Position numbers and translations under genes: made by a program
Notes under the pieces: model-generated
What the model was told of the DNA's origin: nothing
The model's database searches: none
The model's input: the letters and a program-made list of their open reading frames with translations, nothing else
Shown here: piece after piece, positions 40,301 through 52,300 of the stretch
Numbering within the stretch: the first letter of the stretch is position 1
How the letters are laid out: the number at the start of each line of letters is the position of its first letter
Assembly (NCBI RefSeq): GCF_023065955.2
Contig: NW_026623100.1
Location: 11,571,001-11,635,000, forward strand
Origin: Ursus arctos
Taxonomy: Eukaryota > Chordata > Mammalia > Carnivora > Ursidae
Length of the DNA: 64,000 bases
Reading direction: 5' to 3'

Positions 40301-43300
40301 GAGTAATCCTGAGTTCTCATCACAAGGAGAAAATTTTTTTCGTTTTATTCTTTTTTTCATTCTTTTCTTTTCACTGTATCTGTATGAGAATGTGAATGCT
40401 GGCTGAACCTGTTGTGGTAACCATCTTACAATATATATAAATTGTATCGTCATGCCTTAAGCTTATACAGTGATGTATGTCAATTATTTCTCAAAACTGG
40501 GGAAAAAACTGAAAGATCTTTAAAATATTGATTTAATTCATTTAAAGTAATAATAATAAATTCATTCCATTTAGCATAGGTAACATAAAATTTTAAAATT
40601 GCTGTGTTTTCCCAAAAAGATTTTTGCAAGAAGAGCAGATTGTTTTACATTTGTATAGATCCCTTTAATGGCGCTCAGACCTAGTACACCGATAGATTCC
40701 CACTGCTTCTACATTTAGTCTCTCATGATACATCGTTTTGGTTGAAGTATATGACACGTATCTGACCTGACCTGGCACAGATAAGTAGTTACAAAAGAAG
40801 AGTGTCTTAATTGCTTTTTTAATTATTTCTAACAGCATGTATCAGTCATTTGGAAAATATTGGTTCACCGAGATATGCGGAGCTTCCAAATGTTGACATG
40901 ATTCACTCTACAAAATCCACAAAAATCATATTCATTTATATAACTACCGATCTCATCAAGGAATTCTTTAACTGTTGGAAAGCTGTGAAGTTCACAGGGG
41001 TAGATTCAAGTTTTCCAAAATTCTGAATTTTCTCACTCAAATTTTATCATTGGCAACAAATACTTCAGTTATTTTTCCTTAATTGGACAGATGCACTTCA
41101 TTTTTGTGAAAATGTCTACCAAATTCCCAAGCCTGAACAACCACAGATTGACTGTCAATCATTCTTTCAACTGTAAATGGTTTTCCATGAGAAAAGCAGC
41201 TAATTCAGTTTGTATCTCAAATGATAGCTTTTCAAGACAACATGGCGCTTCAGTAGGCAGCAGGAGTGCTTTATGCATACTTCCCATTTTATCAAACAAT
41301 ACTAAAAACGCATGTGCCCAAAAATTGAGGTTTATTAAGATTTGTATCGTTAACTGCTTAATCAGTAAGAATGTTTTTTTAACTACAGGTACATGGCAGT
41401 GAAGAAGACAGTAGGGAAGGTAGATACCACTGCCTTACTTCAAGCTGAAGGGTCAGTTGTTTTACCCGCATTGATTTTGCTGACCACTGGTGCAAATGTC
41501 GACACAGTGGAAAAGGCAGATAGCATCTGTCAGTGTTACGAAAATAATTTTGACACCATGGATACCCTGAAAAGATTCTGAGATCCCTGTTGGTCCCATT
41601 GGTCACTCTCTAAAAAGCCACTACTGCAGAATTATTGAGAATTAATTGAGGCCTTAATGATATTCCTGAGGTATCACAACATCCTCAAATGTTTGCCAAG
41701 TCATCAGACTTGAAATTAGCTAGTATTTATTGGAAATATATGTAGAGTATATAATGTGTCCATCAGTTACTCAGAATAGTTTATCTAAAAGAGAACTTAT
41801 TGACCAACCATTTTGGAGCAGTCAGGATATTCTGTTGTCCTAGTAAACATTGATAGAAAAGAATGTTAGATGCAAAAGAATGTGTTTTGCCTCAGAAGCA
41901 TGAGTTAAAAAGTAGTAGCTTCATGAAGTCTATTGACTCTAAGTTATGTTTGTAGAATTATGGTAACACAAGTAGATAGATGTATATGTTTTGAACCTAA
42001 CTATGCCAAGTGGAACAGAAAGTCATGCAAACCTCACTCCCCTTCCACATGTTAGCAGAGCCATGAAGAGCAGTGGACATTTGTAGCCAACTGTTGCCAA
42101 CCCTTCCCCCCAAAAAAGTTTAACTTAATGTTGCTTAGAAATCAGAACGGTGTATCCTTAAGTGAACTATGGTATTTTTAATAAAAAACGAATATTTAAA
42201 TCTTATCTGTAACTGCCTGTCTAGAAGCCATCTTTTTGGTGATGGGTATTAAGGAGGGCACATATTGCATGGTGCACTGGGTGTTATATGCAAATAATGA
42301 ATCATGGAACATTGCATCAAAAACTGGGGATGTACTGTATGGTGACTAATATAACAAAAATTATTTTTTAAAAATGAATCATGGAACACTACATCAAAAA
42401 CTAAGGATGTACTGTATAGTGACTAACATAACATAATAAAAAAATTTTAAAAAGCCATCTCTTAAACCTATTATTTAAACTGTCAGTCATCAAGTGTTAA
42501 ACAGTAATTATGTGCTGAGCTTTCAAAATAAAATTCAAAGATAGATTGATATGAGTTGGAAATATTTTTACAAATAAAAAAAAAAAATCTGATACACCCT
42601 GAAGACCCTTCAGCTGATAGCCATCAGAGGGTGAAGGAACAGGAAAACTGGCCGAAGGTGGGAGCAGCAACCATAGGACTTCAGGGTGCTGGATGCTGGT
42701 TACACAGCTGTTTGCTTTGTGCTAAAACATTGAGCTATGCTTCTTAGGTTTGTGTCCTTTTTATATATGTGTATTACATTTCAAAAATTTTTAATGTTAA
42801 AAGTAAGAAGATATGTATACAAAAATAAATGCCTAGTACAAATATGGGGACTTTGGTGACGTGGGGATCAAAGCCCTTCTGGGGACTTAATGCACAGTGA
42901 GAAGGGTCATCACCTGTTGCCCACTTCTGTTTGCAAGCTAACCAGTATCTAAATCATGAGGGGTAAAATTGTTCACACATTCGATCAATTCAAGAAACTA
43001 GTACTGGGCTGTGGATGGGATAAAGGAAAAAACTTCTTTCCAAAGAATATAGTAGTGACTTCTATTCTTTTCCCAATGATTCAAGGCTCATCCACTGCAG
43101 AGTTCAACAGGATTTACAGAAGGCCTCTCTCGACATTCAATTTTAAACCTAATTTTAAAACCTGGAGAAAAGAAATCTGTCAAAGTAAAGTTTACTCCAA
43201 TTCACAATAGAACTGTTTCTTCACTAATCATAATCAGGTATGTTCTGTGATTTAAGTGTGCGTTGATTTTTAGTACTTATTCAGAAGTCCTACTTTATTT

Positions 43301-46300
43301 GTTTTAATATGAGGTTGTGTGTCTGATTTATTAAATAGGGTATTCACTTTGTCCAAAACCACACACACCATACCACACCTGATGAAATGTACCTCTGTGA
43401 TTCCGTTTATAACTTGAAAACCTGAGTAGTGTTCTTACTGTACCATGTGTGACTCTTAAAAATGAAAAGCTCTTCCTTCTCTGTGTGTAAAGATTTTTAA
43501 ATTCTTAAAATGTAAATGTTTCACTCTGAAGTTTAGCATATTCATTTCTACATGGTTTATTAAAAGCCATAAAAATTATAGATCAATTATCTGTAATTTA
43601 CGTGAACTTATAATTTATTATACAAATTAAATGGGAGAAAATTCTGTATTTCTTGCATAGGAATAACCTGACTGTGCTGGATGCTGTGATGGTCCAAGGA
43701 CAAGGAACAACTGAGAACTTGAGGGTGGCAGGCAAGCTTCCAGGTCCCGGGAGTTCCTTACGCTTTAAAATCACAGAAGCATTATTGAAAGATTGTACAG
43801 ATAGTAAGTAGTCCTAACAGTTTCAGGGGCACAACTTTCAGTGTTGGCTTCCAAAAATAAATAATTCCCCAAAAATGAAGAGTATTTCTCTTTGCGTACA
43901 TGTATATATTAGTGATGAATACTTAAGATTTTTAATGAAATACCCTGACTTGCTTTCAGGGTTGTTTGATTTGGATCTTCAGAGATTTAAAGGTTCAGTT
44001 TTCGTTGCATGTCTTAGATGATTTACTCTGAGTATGAAAAATAAAGCACAATTAAACTTTTGCTTTCTAAAATGACATGACAAAGTGGAGTACTTCCTGA
44101 TGAAGTCTGGGTACCAGCTAATCCCTTTGGCATGAGGCGGTGGTTCATGATGTTTGGCATATATTTATGGAGAATGTGATAATCCTTTGGACCTGGAGCA
44201 CATGCTAACAAGATTTATATTCACTCTTGATTTTCTTTCCTTTAGGTTTGAAACTAAGAGAACCAAATTTCACGTTGAAAAGAACATTTAAAGTAGAGAA
44301 TACGGGGCAACTTCAGATTCACATCGAAACCATTGAAGTCAGTGGATACTCATGTGAGGGATATGGCTTTAAAGTTGTTAATTGTCAGGAGTTTGCACTA
44401 AGTGCCAATGCCTCTAAAGACATAATCATATTGTAAGTATTTTCTTATGAAGTGTAGTGAATCACCAGCTTCTCATCAACCTCAAATACTACAGTTGTTC
44501 AAACTGTGCAAAGATATGTTTTCATACTCACAAAAAAAGGTCTTTATCCACAAATCTACTCCTTTGATTTGTTTCCACTTAATCGTCAGTTATTTCTTCA
44601 TATCTTTGTTTTCAAAATTGTGAAACTTCCTGTATATCCAAAGTGGATCAGATAATCTTAGAAACCAGTTTCAGAATTATTTCCAGGGTTGTGTTAAAGC
44701 ATAAGGTATTGGTAGGAAATTGGTTATAAATTCAGTCTCAGTAATAGAGCGGTCCCTGTATCACACATGTGTAGTTTTTCCATATTGTACAATGGAGGAG
44801 AGCATAATGTTTTGGTCAGAAGACAGTGTTAATGCCTGTATCAGGAATAGCTGCAGCCTATTTTAGCAAGTAATTGCTATAACTTGTTAGATTATCGAGT
44901 TTATGTAATAAGATGTAACCTCTGCCCCCTTAATTGAGTGATAATTTCATGATCTTCAATGGACAGTCACTCAGTACATAATGATAATACTCATGTAAGG
45001 CGTAGTGCTTGGTACCTAAAGGTACAGTAGAGAATAAAAGACCTTTCTTCAAGGTGCCGATCATCTGGTTAGAGAGCATACAGTTAATAAAAAATAAAAA
45101 TAAAATAATTAGGCCAGAAAGCAGTACTGCAGGAGATGAAGAGAAGATCACCAGGGCTAGGATGGAAAAGTTCTGTGTGTGTGTGTTTTTTAAGGCGTTA
45201 CTGGGAATATATCCTGAGAGAAAAGAGTGGATTCAGATAAAGGAGAAAAGCAGAGGGAGGGAGAGAAGCTCAGAGGGTGCTTCCTGAATTAATAATTATG
45301 CTGATTATTGTTCTTTTTCATGCAGTTGCTTTAGTTATCGACAGAATACTGTTGTATTTGTTATTAATCTCATAGGATAATGCTTTTTCTCCATCTTAAA
45401 ATGAGGAAGTCGGATAGAAGTACCAAACTCTAAAATTCTCTGTTAGGTTTCAACAGTGTGTGGGACTGGTTTTATATGTAACTGCTGTGGTGTATTTTTA
45501 AAACTAGTCTAACTGCCGCTATTCTGTTTCAGGTTTACTCCTGATTTCACAGCTTCTAGAGTTATTCGTGAACTGAAGTTTATAACAACCAGTGGCTCCG
45601 AATTTGTATTTGTATTGAATGCATCCCTTCCATACCATATGTTAGCAACCTGTGCAGAAGCCCTACCCAGACCCAACTGGGAGCTGGCTCTGTACATCAT
45701 CATCTCAGGAATCATGAGGTACTTGTGTCTTCTTTTGAGGTTGGTATTCAGGCATCACTTGACACTGTTCCTCGCATGCCCGCCGTGTGCCAGTCACTGT
45801 TCTGAGCGCTGGGAATCTGTCAGCAAGCAGGACAGACCTTTTTGCCTTGATCAAGCCTGCGTCTGCTAGTGGGAGCAGTCAGAGCTGAACCCCACTTGAG
45901 TGGCTACGCAAAAGTCTTCTACCTTTAAAATTTCTTATACGAATTAAGTACATGTTAATTTCTTAAAGGAAAAAAAAACACTCATAATTTGCCAGGTAAA
46001 GTTACTTGATTTGGGCACAGGTAACTTACTCAACATTATATAATATTTTTTTGAAAACAGACCTAAGCAACATGAAACGTGAGAAATATTTTTTTAATCC
46101 TCAGCAACCTTATCTTTTTTTCAGTATATTTATGTGTTTGGAGAATCTGATACACTTGCCTCTAAATTTACATGGTTACCTCACACATCCTTTAAGGGAA
46201 AAAGAGTTGGTCTAGAGAGTTAAAACAAGGTAAAAGCTTCTTCTTGGTAAAAGGAAAAAAGTATCTTCCGAGTGTCTGTTCTGATAGAAGTAATTATTTC

Positions 46301-49300
46301 CTCTATATAAGCCTCCATGTAAGTTGGCATTCTATAAAAATGAGCTTTTATCCATAACACTTTGTTTTTGTCTAGTCCAGTAAAAATTGTCACAGGCATC
46401 TCGGTTTTTTATATCCTGTTGTACTTTACCAAGAAGCTCTGCCTTTAATATCAGATTTTGTTACTCTTACACTAACATGAATCCCAACTCTCCACCTTCT
46501 TGCCCCTACAGTGCACTGTTTCTCTTGGTAATTGGAACAGCCTATTTAGAAGCTCAAGGAATTTGGGAGCCATTTCGAAGGCGACTATCCTTTGAGGCCT
46601 CGAACCCACCCTTTGATGTGGGAAGACCATTTGATCTCAGGAGAATCGTTGGTATTTCATCTGAAGGAAAGTATGTTCACATGCTGGAAATAAATTCTTA
46701 GTATACATAGATGTTGCTGATGTAATTAAAAGAAAAAATAAGTTTTTCTTTTCATCTTTGCTTAAGGGGGAAGAAATCTTAATTCTAATTACTTCACAAT
46801 CTCTTGTGTATAACTGTCTTCTCTACTAGAACTCACAACAGATCCCATGTTTTTCTTGTGCTGTTGAAGGTTAAAATATTCTTAGATCACTGACTTGATC
46901 CTAAATTTTCAGATAGAATAGAACCTGTAAAATTGTGGAAAGTATCCCATTTCTTGCTGGTTTTTTTTCTCCTTAGAGTACCTTATATTTCTCTTGTGGC
47001 TATCTTGATGAGATAAAAAAAATTTTTTTTTAATCTTAGATTTTGTAAGTTGCTATGTACTGATCTGCATTCGGTCCTTTTTTCAGCTTGAACACACTCA
47101 GCTGTGACCCCGGTCACAGTAGGGGGTTCTGTGGAGCAGGCGGCTCGTCATCCCGACCCAGTGGAGGGAGTCACAAGCAGTGTGGCCCACCGGTCCACCC
47201 CCACAGCAGTCACAGCAATAGAAACTCAGCTGACGTGGAAAACGTCAGAGCAAAAAACAGCTCAAGTACCTCTAGCAGGACTTCTGCACAATCTGCTAGC
47301 AAAGCAAGCCCCCTTGTCTTAGATTCAAACACAGTGGCCCAAGGTCATGCAGCAGGCAGAAAGTCCAAAGGAGCCAAACAGAGCCAGCACAGCAGTCAGC
47401 ACCATGTCCACAGCCCGCTGGAGCAGCACTCGCCGCCTCCACCACCACCACCAGTGCCTCAGCACCAGGACCCGCAGCTGGAAAGGCTGTCACCCGCCCC
47501 CCTCTCACACCCTTCCCACCCAGAACGTGCCAGCAGCACACGGCACAGCTCAGAGGACTCAGACATCACCAGTCTCATAGAAGCCATGGACAAAGACTTC
47601 GACCACCATGACTCCCCACCCCTAGAAGTGTTTACAGAGCAGCCGCCATCACCATTGTCAAAAAGCAAAGGTAATCATCCGTTCTCCCTGTCAGAAAAGT
47701 GTGATGCCTGAGGGGGAAGCGGGTACGTGATTAAGGAGCTGTTGTGATCGGAGTTCTGATATAAACAGCTGATTTAGTAAGTGTTCTTCTGGCTCAAATT
47801 TACCTCCAGTTTGGACTTCAACTTTTCCATACCTGATACAAATAGAGAGGTATCCATTTATCATAAAAAAATATTTTAACTTCTTAGGTTATTTACCAAT
47901 TGCACATCTGTTTCCATTTTCAACTGTCTGTGATTATTGTGTTGTGATAGGTTGAGCTTTTTGTTGTTGTTGTTAAACTAATTTGTAATACAGTGGTGAA
48001 ATGGAGACTATTTTAACTCAAAAATAATATTTCCAGGGTGCCTGGGTGGCTCAGTCAGTTAAGCATCTGCCTTCAGCTCAGGTCATGATCCCAGGGTCTT
48101 GCTCGGTGGGGAAGTCTGCCTCTCCAACTCCATCTACCTCTATCCCTGCTCATGCACTCTGTCTCTCTCTCTCTCTCTCTGCTCTCACTCAGATAAAATC
48201 TTTAAAAAATAATAATATTCCCACAGAACCTGTACTTTAGAGCAGGGGTTGGCAACTTTAGAGCAGGGGTTGGCAAACTACAGCCAGGGGGCCAAATCAC
48301 CACCTGTTTTTATAAATAAAATTTTATTGGAACATAGGCATGCTCATCGATTTCAGTATTGTCTATGGCTGCTTTCATGCTACAACAACAAAGTTGAGTA
48401 GCTGCGAGAGACCATAATGGCCACAAACCTGAAAATATTTACTATCTATCTCTTTACAGAAAAAGTTTGCTGATCCCTGCTTTGGAGTTCTGTATGCTGT
48501 ATTAGTTACCTATTTCTCAGTAACAAATTACCCCAAGACTTTGTCACTTAAAATGCCCACATTTACTATCTCAGAGTTGCTGTGGGTCAGGCATCTGGGT
48601 GCAGCTCAGCTGGGTTCTCTGGCTCGCAAGACAGCAGTCAGGGTGTTGCCTGGGGCTGAAGTCATCTTGAGGTTCAGCTGAAGGTGGATCTGCTTCCAGG
48701 CTCACTCAGGTGGTTGATGGCAGGATTCAGTTCTTCATAGACTGTTGGACTGAGGATCTCAGTTCCTTGCTGGCTGTGGCTACCAGCCTCGTGGGTCCTC
48801 TCCATAGGGCACTTTAAAGCAGTTGGCTTCACCAGAGCAAGGAAGCTTAGAAGGCAAGAGAGAGAACAAGCTAGCAGGACAGAAGTCACAGTCTCTTGCG
48901 ACCTAATCTTGAAAGTGACATCACATCACTTTTGCAGTGTTCTGCTCATCAGAAATGTGGTCCAGCCCATACTCCAGGAGAGAGAATTCCACAGAGCATA
49001 AACACCAGGAGGGAGGGGTGCACTGGGATTCATCTTAGACATTACATAGCACACATACACAGAGGTAGGCTGTTTGGTAACTTCCAAAATCAAAATATAA
49101 AGACCAGTAAATGGCCTGTAGCTCTGTTTCAATTTAATCCCTTCACAGCCTGAACTTTTTGCATCTTCCTCTCTCTCCCGTAGCAGCCCTGCCAGTACAC
49201 ATTATTCTAAGCCTATTTCAGGACCTCCCTCACTGGCATACCAGCGAGGTTTTTTGCCTTTCGTTTACACAGGGAACAAGGAACTTGGCCATTCTGAGAG

Positions 49301-52300
49301 ACCAGAAGAAACCCAATGTCTCAGAGTCCAGGACTTTTCTACTAGAGAATTTCCTAGTCCCAGTGATAGGAAGACTAGTTACATAGAGTCCTCTTAGAAT
49401 TACACGCATTTAGATTTGCAAAATAGTAAAATGTTTGAATATTATTTAACTTTTTCCGGAGAAATGTATTTTTTGCTAACTTATTATTAAGAGAGCTTAC
49501 TTATTTTAGGGTAATTTTCAGAGTAATAGTAAATGAATCCTTAAAGTTCTTTTTATTAGATCAAGGTACATAATGAGTTTTTCCCATATTGAGGGTATGA
49601 ATAAAATAAACGTGTATTATCATTTCTTTTTTTAATAATAATTTTTTATTATGTTAGTCACCATACAGTACATCCTTAGTTTTTGATGTAGTGTTCCATG
49701 ATTCATTATTTGCGCATAACACCCAGTGCTCCATGCAATATGTGCCCTCCTCAATACCCGTCACCGGCCTATCCCAGTCCCCCACCCACCTCCTCTCTGA
49801 AGCCCTCAGTTTGTGAACCATGAGAGACTATATTATCATTTCTTACCAGAAAGAATTTGGCAGTCACACTGAATACCTCACTGCCTATGCCTAAGATAGT
49901 CCACAAACATCAGTGTGATAGGTCCATTTTTATTTTCAGGGACATTCATCTGGAACATAAATATTAAAATTTAAAAAATAATTTTAATGATCACAGTGGT
50001 CTTAGAGTCGACCTACTAAAAGATATTTAATGGTGCAGTATGGGTACCACCACATCGTTAGTGATTCTCGAGCCCACGAAGACACAGTGATTCCAGGCAT
50101 CCCTTGAGTGGCCTTTCTACTTGTTATCCTTCCCACTGCTTCTGTTTGGAGAGAAGGAAGGAAACAGAATCTTTTTATTTATTGTTTTTTTTAGTAAATG
50201 CTTTTATTGAAGTGTAACATACCTATGGAAAACTAGCCTCTTAAATGAACTTTAAAAGGTAGGCATTGATCTCCAGGTTGCAAAATAGTGGTGTGTCATA
50301 AAACCATAGGCTTTTAGCTGGGCAGAACCTTTCTATGCTCTCTAAAGCTTACCCCAGACCCCTGCAAGTAGTCATCATGTTCACATAAAATACGAACCTT
50401 CTGTTTTCAGAAGCACCCTGTTCCCCCTGCCCCTCCCCAGTATCTTAGACAAAAAGTCTACCTTGTAATAAGGTTATGTAATTTCTAGCTTTGGGAGACT
50501 GCCCAGAGTGACTTCTCTTCCAATAAATATGACCTCCCGAGGTCTTGCCTAGATCATAGGCCATCCAGCCATTTCCCTAGTCATTCCTCCTGTCATTGCT
50601 CCTCGTGGAAGGTGGCACCCAGAAATGTATGAGCAGGGCCTCATACAGCGGGGCAACCAGTAGACTCTGTACTTGCGTGGTTTCTTCCCCTGCAGTACAG
50701 AATCCTAGGGACTGGACAGAGGCCGTTGCTGGGTTGAGGATTAAAACCTAAGGAATCTCTGAACTTGGTGCAGTCGCTTGTCAGTATCTGCATTAATTGA
50801 AGAAATGGTGGAATCTGCAGCCATGCCCATTTCTGGCTTTGGTAGCGTGAGGGGCAGCCTGATCTAGGGTGGGGAGACGCAGAGTGGCACACAGTCGTGA
50901 GGCCAGGCTCAGCCATAAGGCAGGCCCAGATTAAATCATGGCTTTGCCCCTTACCGTGTGACCGTGTGAAATTTACTTCTCTGAGCCCCCATTTGTTATC
51001 TTTAAAGCAGAGAAGATAGCTACTGCCTACACTGTGGGATGTAGCTCCTGCTAGGATTGTTACTAGGGCAGGAAATAGTGCTCACCGTCTTCAGCCTGCT
51101 GATGTGAAGGGAGCTGTGGAACACCCCGGCACAAATGTCTACCTGGAACGTAGTGGTAAGGGTGAGAAATGGGGCAAACGGGGCTGGAGACAGAATCCCG
51201 AGGGCAGGGCCAGCAAGGAGAAGGCCAGCAGACAGTGAGACAGAAAGCAGGTAGAAGATGTGGTTGCCATATCCCGGCAAGGCCAGAAGAGGCAATGGTA
51301 GAGCAGAGCTACACAAAGCCTGACAGCTAGGACATTACTTGACCTTGGCAGGATAGTTTCTGTGAAGTGATAGAACTAGAAACCAGGTCACTGTGGCGTA
51401 GAGAGTCTTTTCACATCAGACGGTCAATAGTGGCCACTTCTTAGAGTATGCATTGCAGGCAAGTAAGTGAAAGAGGGCATTTACTTTTTAATCTGTAGTT
51501 TCCATGTTCTTCAACTTTTAACCAAAAAAGTAGGGAGATGAATATTTTTTTATAGATTTTATTTATTTATCTGGAAAGAATGAGCAGTGGGGAGGAGCAG
51601 AGGGAGGGAGAGAGAGAAGCAGACTCCCTGCTGAGCAGAAAGCCCAAGGCGGGGCTCAATCCAGGACCCAGAGATTATGATCTGGGCCAAAGGCAGACAC
51701 TTAATCAACTCAGCCACCCAGGTGCCCCAGGACGAATATAGTGTGTGGTAGTATTTTTAATGAAAAAAAAATGGGGAGCATGGTGTTTGGAAATATCTAT
51801 GAGTGAAGGACAAAAAGCCAGTAGAGCTGAGGGTGATGATGTTGGTCAACACTTAGATGTTCCAGGCCTGACTGCGCATGCCTTGTGCACCCTGGTGATC
51901 GGCATTGCTGTGACCCTGTGTCTCCAGTTAGAAACCCAGTCCAGAAAGAAAGGTTGCAGCAGGCAGATATGGAAGGCCATGCCCAGCCTAATTCTAAGCC
52001 CTCAGCTTGTAACTGCACTGCTCTGCCACCTCCAAAAAGAAGAGAAGCAAGTGCCTGAGGAGGTGGGTGGGGTAGGGCCCGATTCAGTAGATTATCAAAG
52101 ATTATCACAGGTATGTGGATGCAGCGGAATGGGTAGAGAGGAAGAGGCAGTACCCGGGGTCCGAGGAGCTTCTGTTTGAGGTGAAGTCACAGCTGCTCAG
52201 ACTGAGGGGAGAAGTGGTAGGATAGAAACAGGAAACAGTTTGGAGTAGTCTGCTTCCAGCGAGCTCACGTTTCTGTGGACTGGGAGTCCATGGGACATGA

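Larger units (their letters stand above)
37936..43085 (+). other. Intron (5.1 kb)
   Basis: Dominated by an old hAT-like element (about 39390-41623) split by an L1 3' end (39536-40512). An L1 3' fragment with an internal repeat lies at 42234-42451. 38520-38720 resembles an ancient MIR/L2-like repeat. The rest is unassigned. Confidence 0.6.

Noticed and set aside
42956..43210. 84-codon frame overlapping the exon at 43086
   Set aside because: It is out of frame with TMEM131. The correct frame ([10 protein letters not shown]) starts at the AG acceptor at 43084-43085 and joins both neighbours.
47671..47711. Extension of the large tail exon into the intron, giving a short alternative C-terminus
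   Set aside because: A good donor (aaag|gtaatc) precedes it, and the next exon continues in phase. I see no polyadenylation signal close by.
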